Shown: positions 58,690 through 64,000 of the stretch, piece by piece
How positions within the stretch are numbered: the stretch's first letter is position 1
How the letters are laid out: each line of letters starts with the position of its first letter
NCBI GenBank assembly: GCA_019448385.1
Contig: JAGTXO010000080.1
Span: forward strand, 29,271-93,270
DNA length: 64,000 nt
DNA from: Diacronema lutheri
Taxonomy: Eukaryota; Haptophyta; Pavlovophyceae; Pavlovales; Pavlovaceae
Direction of reading: 5' to 3'
Notes under the pieces: model-generated
The model's input: only the letters and a program-made list of their open reading frames with translations
The model's database searches: none
Told to the model about the DNA's origin: nothing
Position numbers and translations under genes: made by a program

Positions 58690-61101
58690 CGGCCGCGGCG
58701 AGCGCCGCCGCCGCCGCCTCGCCACCGCTGACCGCGCGGAGCACCTCTTTGAAGACGACGCTGCGCGTCACGAGGTCCGGGCCGAGCGCAAAGCGGACGC
58801 GCGACGTGTGCCCGACGCGCGAAGCGGCCACGTGGAGCTGGCCGTGCGTGAAGCACGGCTCGGCGAGCCACACGCCCGCGCACCCGAGCGCTTGCCCCTG
58901 CGCCTCGTTACGCCGGCCGCACCGGGGAACTGGCGGCGCATCCGCACAAGCGCGAACGTGCCGTCGTCGGGCGAGTGGTGGTCGACACGCGCGACGAGCA
59001 CGGTGCTGTCGCGCCCGGCGGCCGCGCCGGGGCGTGCGCACTCGAGCAGCCGGCCGCCGGCGCGCACGCCGCGCACGATCAGCCGCGTGCCGCCGCACAG
59101 CCCCTCGCCGGGCGAGAGGTTGCGCGGCAGCATCACCACCATCCCGGGCTTCAGGTCGAGGACGCGGTGCGGCATCTGCGCGTGCTCGAGCGAGTCGAGG
59201 AATTCGACCGACGCCCGCGCAATCTGCTTGCCCGCCCCGTCGTCGCGCCAGCTCGTCCGCCGACGCGCACCTCGCCGCCGCGCCCGGGAAGCGGCCGATC
59301 GCCAGCCAGTTGATCCGCGCCACGTCCGTCTGCTTGGCGCAGAGCACCGCGCGGTCGCACAGCGAGCCGTCGTCGGTCCAACACGTCGCGCCGTGGACAA
59401 AGTCGTCACGAGCTCCGTCGGGTAGGCCGAGCCCACGCGGATGGGGACGCCGCCGACGGCCTCGGGCAGCTGCACGGGATCGAGCGGGAATGCGCCGGGC
59501 ATGGCCCCGGCCGCCGGCACCGCCGCGGGAACGGCGCCGTCGCCGGGGCTGCGCAGCAGCTCCGCCCACTCGCCCGCGCCGAGCGCGTCGCCCGTGTCGC
59601 GCGCCGCGCTCGAGGCGCGAACGTTCTCGACCAAGGCGTGCTGCCGATCGTGCTGCCACGGCGCCGAGTACTTGAGGCAGGAGCGCACGATCTGCGCGCG
59701 CGAGCCGCGCCGCACCACCGGCAAGCACTGGCGAAAGTCGCCGGCGAGCAGCAGCGTCTCGCCGCCGAAGCGCTCGTCGACGCCCGTCACGTCGCGCAAA
59801 CACCGATCAGGCGAGTCGAGGTGGCACCGCGTCTGCATCGGCGCCTCGTCCCACACGACCAGCCGCCGCGGCGGCCAGGGAGCGCCCGCGCTCGGAGCGC
59901 GGCACGCCATTGAACGGCTTGCCCGTCGGAGTCGGCACCGCCGGGCACCTTGAAGGTCAAGTGGAAGGTGCGGCCGTCGGGCAGCAGCGTGGCGGCGACG
60001 CCCGAGGACGCGCCCACGACGACCGCGTGCCCATCCGCGCGCACGGCGGCGATAATGGCGCGCTCGACGAACGTCTTGCCCGTTCCGCCCGGCGCGTCGC
60101 AAAGATGCAGCCGGTTGCCCACGCCGCGCAGCGCCGATTTGACGACCGCGCCGTGGAGCGCGCACTGCTGGCCGCCCTCGGCCATCGCCGCGCGCGCCGC
60201 CGCCGCGCTCGCAGCCCGCTCGGCGCGATGGTAGCCCTGCGCGCGCGCGAGCTCGCGCCCGCCCGGCCCGGCCGGCGCGCGCGCCGTGCGCAGACCGGCC
60301 ACCGCCGCGAGCGCCGCCGCGCGCTCGCGCTCGTCGGGCACGTACAGCCCCGTGGAGTCGAACGTGTCGGCCCAGGCGGGCACGCCGTACGAGGCGAAGG
60401 CGTCCGAGCCGGGCTGCGGCCGCTGCTCGGCGCGCTTCAGGAGCATGACCCCGCACACGTTCCACTTGGTGCCAAACATCGAGCCCGTGAGCCCCGTGTA
60501 GACGCGGTCGAGCTGCGTGGCGATGGCGCAGACGTCCTCGTGCCGGATCTCGTCGACCGGTTCGCGCCGCGCGTCGACGAGCGGCACGACGCGCTCGGAG
60601 CCCGCCCACGTGAACGTGCGCGTCGACATGTTCAGGCCGCGTGTGCGCGAGCGTGTCGTCCTCGTACTTGGGCTTGACGGCGGGCGAGAGCTTGCCGCGC
60701 ACCTCCTCCTTCGAGAGGCCGCGCGTGTTGAGCAGCTCCTTCTGGCGCGCGTGCACCGTCTCGACGCGCTGATCGTCGATGGCGCGCAGGGCGCCAAAGT
60801 AGGCGTCCATCTGCGCGAGCGGCGCGCCTTCAATCGGCAGCTCCTTGTCGGTCACGCCGGCCGTGTACGCCGCCTTGTCGACGTCCGTCGGCCCGTACAT
60901 GGTGCCAAAGTTGCCGTCGCCCGTGAGCTCGGGCCAGTCGACGACGCAGGGCGGCGAGACGAAGGCGAGCGCGCGGCGCGACGGCCCGTAGCTCAGCTTG
61001 TCGACCGTGCGCGCCTGCTCGCTCGGCTTGACCGGCCGCGTGCTCACGATCTCGCAGTTGACGAGCGCCGCGTCGAAGGCGCGCAGGTCGATGGCGGCCA
61101 T
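58690..61101 (-). pseudogene. Pif1-family helicase with N-terminal giant-virus-SSB-like domain, frameshifted
   Basis: It starts at Met 61,101 (MAAIDLRAFDAALVNCEIVS). The first ~220 residues, with MDAYFGALRAIDDQRVETVH then ARQKELLNTRGLSKEEVRGK, resemble the ssDNA-binding DUF5871-type proteins of large algal DNA viruses. Pif1 motifs follow: Walker A DAPGGTGKTFVERAIIAAVR (about 60,090), Walker B VVWDEAPMQ (about 59,855), GGETLLLAGDFRQCLPVVRR (about 59,735), VVMLPRNLSPGEGLCGGTRL (about 59,100) and THGQLHVAASRVGHTSRVRF (about 58,830). These lie in three reading frames, with switches near 60,645, 59,885, 59,405, 59,280 and 58,925. Known introns do not explain most of them, so I call a decayed gene; sequencing indels or unrecognised short introns remain possible. 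Confidence 0.7.
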
Positions 61102-61106
61102 GGTCG

Positions 61107-61577
61107 TTGTGCGCGGGAGATCACGCTGCAGGCGGGCTCCACAGTAGGTTCGAGAAAAAAAAAAGCTGGGCCAACGGTCAGTCGAGCGCCACAAGCAATC
61201 CTCGGGAGCCGGTGGCCCAACCCAACCCAACGATCTTCGTCGCCACCCTTCGCGCGTTTTCCGTTCGCGCCCAAGCAGACAATGAGACCACAATCTCGGT
61301 GCTGCTCGGCGCGATGATGGGCCTCAGCGGCTCGGTGGCGATCGTGCTCTACGTGCGCGCGCGACGTCGCGAGGTGCAGCACGGGCGCGTGGCGACGCCG
61401 CGCATCATCCAGCGCCAGCTCGAGCTGCAGCTGCCGTGGGGCCGGCCGGACGAGGCATCCGTCGCCTCGCGTGCCGAAACGCCGGGCGTCGAGGCCGCGT
61501 CGCGCTCGGTGCGCGACGCGGCGCCCGAGCCGGACCCGGACGAGGGCTACGTGCGCGTGGCGAGCGCGGCGTTCTGA
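61107..61577 (+). CDS. small single-TM hypothetical protein
   Basis: 156 codons from Met 61,107, or shorter from an internal Met. It has one hydrophobic helix (TISVLLGAMMGLSGSVAIVL) followed by a basic cytosolic stretch (YVRARRREVQHGRVATPRII) and an acidic tail. It is divergent from the Pif1 unit, with start codons only 6 bp apart if the first Met is used, so a later start is likely. No family is recognised. It may be a host gene flanking the element, or part of it. Confidence 0.4.
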   Translation: MCAGDHAAGGLHSRFEKKKSWANGQSSATSNPREPVAQPNPTIFVATLRAFSVRAQADNETTISVLLGAMMGLSGSVAIVLYVRARRREVQHGRVATPRIIQRQLELQLPWGRPDEASVASRAETPGVEAASRSVRDAAPEPDPDEGYVRVASAAF

Positions 61578-61680
61578 GGCGCGCACGACGTCGCCCAGCC
61601 AGAGCAGCCCGGGGCGGGGCGAGTCCGGCTGCGCGGAGGTCCGGCTCGAGCGGGCGGGCGCCATGCTCTGAGGCGCCGCC

Positions 61681-61986
61681 GCTTTCTAAAAGGGTGTAGG
61701 GTGTAGGGTGTAGGATGCAAAACAAGCCCTCCCCACATCTGGGCCCGACGTCATTCCTTCTTTCGTCACAGCGTCATTCCTTCACTCCCTGTAGGACTTT
61801 CGTAACCGTACTTATCCTACACCCTACACTATGCAAATACTTAGAGAATAGATACATCCTACACTAAGTAAAAGTACTCGTATGTGAGTAACGTCACGGC
61901 TTCGAAGAAGGAATGACGTCGGGCCCAAATGTGGGGAGGGCTTGTTTTGCATCCTACACCCTACACCCTACACCCTTTTAGAAAGC
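61681..61986. mobile_element. 306-bp MITE-like element with 82-bp terminal inverted repeats
   Basis: The left arm 61,681-61,762 and right arm 61,905-61,986 are inverted copies with a single mismatch (catc vs catt). Both begin gctttctaaaagggtgtagg and continue with three TGTAGGG-type units, then gatgcaaaacaagccc. The 142-bp centre is AT-rich compared with its surroundings and has more CCTACACC-like motifs. No coding capacity. Both flanks contain ggcgcc close to the ends, but an exact target duplication is not clear. Confidence 0.85.
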
Positions 61987-62399
61987 GGCGCCGAAGGTGG
62001 GAGGATGCCACCCGTATGCGCGCGTTTGAACGTGCGCGGACGGCCGTTGGCTTCGCGCCCTTTCGCCCACGGTTTGCGCGCCAACGGACCAGTCCTCCGC
62101 GGGCGCCGCGCATCGTCTCAGGGGCGGTCGGTGTGGTACGCCGCGCGCATCGTCAGCGCCGCGGCGTCGAGCTCGGCGAGCGAGGGCGCGTACGTGACGC
62201 CGCTCAGCACCTCGTCCGCGCCCGCCCTCGTCGCGCTCGCCGCCTCCGCAGTGCGCGCAGGGCGGCTTCGTGACGGCACGCGAGGCCACGCCGCGCGCCG
62301 CAGGTGCCTTCGCGCGCTGCATCGTCTGTCTGCCGGTCCGACGCGCTCTGCTCTGAACGAACGGACGGCACGCCCGACGAGATCTCGTCGCGTGCACGC

Positions 62400-63247
62400 T
62401 CGCACAGCATGTACCCCCCAGAACGTCTCCGAGCTGCTGCCCGACGAGATCTTCGGCGACGAGCTGCTCGTCGACCGGCACTACCGGCGTGCGCATCCTT
62501 CAGCGCGTCGCCCGCCGCCGCGATGCGGCCGAGGCCACTTTAGGCTCGACGGCGGGCCCGCCGACTCGGTCGTCGGCGCGTGCATGTGCGGCCGAATCTA
62601 CGCGCTCAAGTGCATGGGCCGGCTCGTCCGCGGCGCCCGGATCCTCGCGCTGCTGCGCAAAAATGTGGCGCTCGCCACGTGCCGCGCACACCTCATGGGC
62701 CACATGCTCCAGCGCATCGTCGGCGACAGCGTGCGTCGCGCGGCTGCTGCAGCTGGTTGCAGCTCGTTCGCGAGGATCACGACACGCTCAACGCCGAGCA
62801 CCAGGCCTTGGAAGCACAGCATGACACCGGCCAAGTCATGCGACGGCATGTGCGCGCGCGCCGACGCGCTCTCCAAGGACCTCGCACGGGCGCACGAGCA
62901 CGCTCACAAAGCTCGATGGCTATCTGGTGTGGTGCAGCGAGCGCCTCGGTGAGAGTGACTCTTTCAACGGAGCGCTCGAGAACCTGAACACGCGGTGCAG
63001 GCATGAGATGTGCTGGCTCCACGCCGAGATGTCGTCGCTCGTTGCGAGTTCGCCCGAGGCTTACGCGAACGACAGCGAGGCCACCGACTTCAAGGACCAC
63101 GGCGTGTGCGTCGAGTTCGATGTCTTCAACCGCGACGGGGTCGAGGGCGCGCCCGTGCCCGCGACCGCGCCCACGAAGGCAGAGCCGGGCATCGAGGTCC
63201 GAGTGCATCGCGCCCGCAACAGGCAGAGCCGGGCAGCGAGTCCGAAG

Positions 63248-63280
<33 letters not shown>

Positions 63281-63307
63281 GGCAGAGCGCGCACCGAGCC
63301 CAAGTGA
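62400..63307 (+). pseudogene. degenerate coiled-coil coding region
   Basis: Protein-like pieces lie in different plus-strand frames: VSELLPDEIFGDELLVDRHY (62,430), CMCGRIYALKCMGRLVRGAR (62,585), LVREDHDTLNAEHQALEAQH (62,770), ADALSKDLARAHEHAHKARW (62,860) and WCSERLGESDSFNGALENLN then EMCWLHAEMSSLVASSPEAY (62,930-63,070). The final frame ends at 63,307 in Arg-Ala repeats. It reads like a single coiled-coil protein broken by indels. A Cys-His pattern at its start is too short to name. Confidence 0.35.
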
Positions 63308-64000
63308 GCCAACGTGCCGCCGAACTCGCCCAAGCTCTCGTCGGTCGACAGTCAGGCCACCGAGTACAAGACTCCTACGCGAACTCACGTGCTCGCCACG
63401 TGCAACGCCTCGAGTTTACGCACGCGTTCGAGTCTGTGCAGGCCGAGGTACGCTTAGGCCAAAGCGCGCCAAGGTTCCGGCCACCGGCGCATCCAGCCGC
63501 TGGCTGCGCAAACACGGCGGTGCGCAACACCCGCAGCTCGGCCAACGGCAAGTAGCGCGCCGGCGCAGCGCACGGTATGCCGCGGCGAGCTCAGTCGCGA
63601 AGAGTGTCCGACTGGCCGCGCCCTCCACGGGGTGCACGCGCACATCGGCGCGGTCCGGTCAGTCAGGGGGCCTCAGCTTGCGCGATGCCAGTTGCGAGCC
63701 CCCCGGAATCCGCCATTCTATTCTACTAGGCGTAATCACCCAAGCCCTTCCGGTCGCCCGCATTCCGGGGGTCGGACCCTCCGTCGGCCCGGCTCGGGCC
63801 CTCCGTCCGCCGCGCCCGCTCGAACCCCGAATTCTAACTCCAAATCGGCCGGTCAGGAGGGTTGTCTCGGTCCTAGGCTCGTCATAAGCCTCGCCCCGAC
63901 CCCTCGAGCGCTCATTGGCTGCTTTTAACCCTTGATTGTACGACCCGGGTCGTACTCTCAGCCTTACACTGGCGGACCAGCCCGGACCGCGCCGTATTAG
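63308..64000. other. right-edge region without a recognised gene
   Basis: No convincing coding signal. GC content drops toward the end. Two similar GC-rich boxes (gggtcggaccctccg, ctcgggccctccg) lie near 63,770-63,810, and an 18-bp perfect palindrome at 63,938-63,955. Confidence 0.4.

Larger units (their letters stand above)
33907..61101 (-). mobile_element. putative large Fanzor/Pif1/protease-bearing mobile element
   Basis: Three consecutive minus-strand transcription units (Pif1-type helicase, C19 deubiquitinase, Fanzor polyprotein) have products characteristic of selfish DNA and replace the dense alternating host genes seen to the left. Fanzors, YqaJ exonucleases, Ulp1-like proteases, chromodomains and Pif1 helicases each occur in eukaryotic transposons or large DNA viruses; the combination is what supports a single element. 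No terminal repeats or target-site duplication were identified, so the borders given are just the coding limits. The alternative is two nested elements, with an older decayed Pif1 element next to a younger Fanzor one. Confidence 0.5.

Noticed and set aside
33907-61101. Helitron or Polinton as the class of the large element
   Set aside because: A Pif1-type helicase alone would fit a Helitron, but no HUH Rep domain is seen. No protein-primed DNA polymerase, retrovirus-like integrase or capsid gene is seen for a Polinton.
63770-63900. A tRNA-like TPsiC stretch (ctcgaaccccga)
   Set aside because: No matching acceptor stem or anticodon arm could be paired around it.

Overview
This window is nuclear DNA of a very GC-rich (about 70% by eye) unicellular alga with a secondary red plastid, most likely a haptophyte. 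The grounds are mixed. Genes carry spliceosomal introns, several with GC-AG borders. A VIPP1/IM30 gene begins with a signal peptide followed by a Phe-containing plastid cleavage motif (ALAGAF), typical of red-derived complex plastids. Introns carry long poly-C tracts on the sense strand. The species assignment is inference.

Bases 1-33,411 are ordinary, tightly packed host sequence, with genes often divergent and separated by 40-190 bp. In order: a low-complexity hypothetical (+), an NHA-type Na+/H+ antiporter (-), a METTL7-like methyltransferase with an apparent thylakoid-lumen leader (-), plastid VIPP1 (+), a SAM-like membrane protein (-), a RING E3 ligase (+), an SLC35A-type nucleotide-sugar transporter (-), an MPDU1-like PQ-loop protein (+), a small secreted protein (+), a BSD-domain protein (-), a tandem two-repeat cyclic-nucleotide-gated-type channel (-), a repeat-rich C2H2 zinc-finger protein (+), a PH-like protein (-), a Ser/Thr kinase (+) and a 4-TM membrane protein (-). 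Exon joins were worked out by hand where reading frame and conserved motifs agree across a GT-AG or GC-AG intron.

Bases ~33,900-61,101 look like one large accessory element, all on the minus strand: a Pif1-family helicase with an N-terminal region resembling giant-virus ssDNA-binding proteins (frameshifted), a 415-aa C19 ubiquitin-specific protease, and an ~18.9-kb gene. Four exons of that gene join in frame to about 6,193 codons. The predicted polyprotein holds a C48/Ulp1-like cysteine protease at its N terminus, further protease-like modules (some with lost catalytic residues), a YqaJ-type exonuclease, a chromodomain and, at the C terminus, a Fanzor (eukaryotic TnpB-like RNA-guided nuclease). 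A Fanzor in a polyprotein with its own protease, exonuclease and chromatin reader, next to a Pif1 helicase and a deubiquitinase, is the main discovery candidate here.

Bases 61,107-64,000 hold a small membrane-protein ORF, a 306-bp MITE-like element with 82-bp terminal inverted repeats built on TGTAGGG units, a degenerate coiled-coil coding region, and a non-coding right edge with an 18-bp perfect palindrome. No rRNA, tRNA or CRISPR array was recognised.
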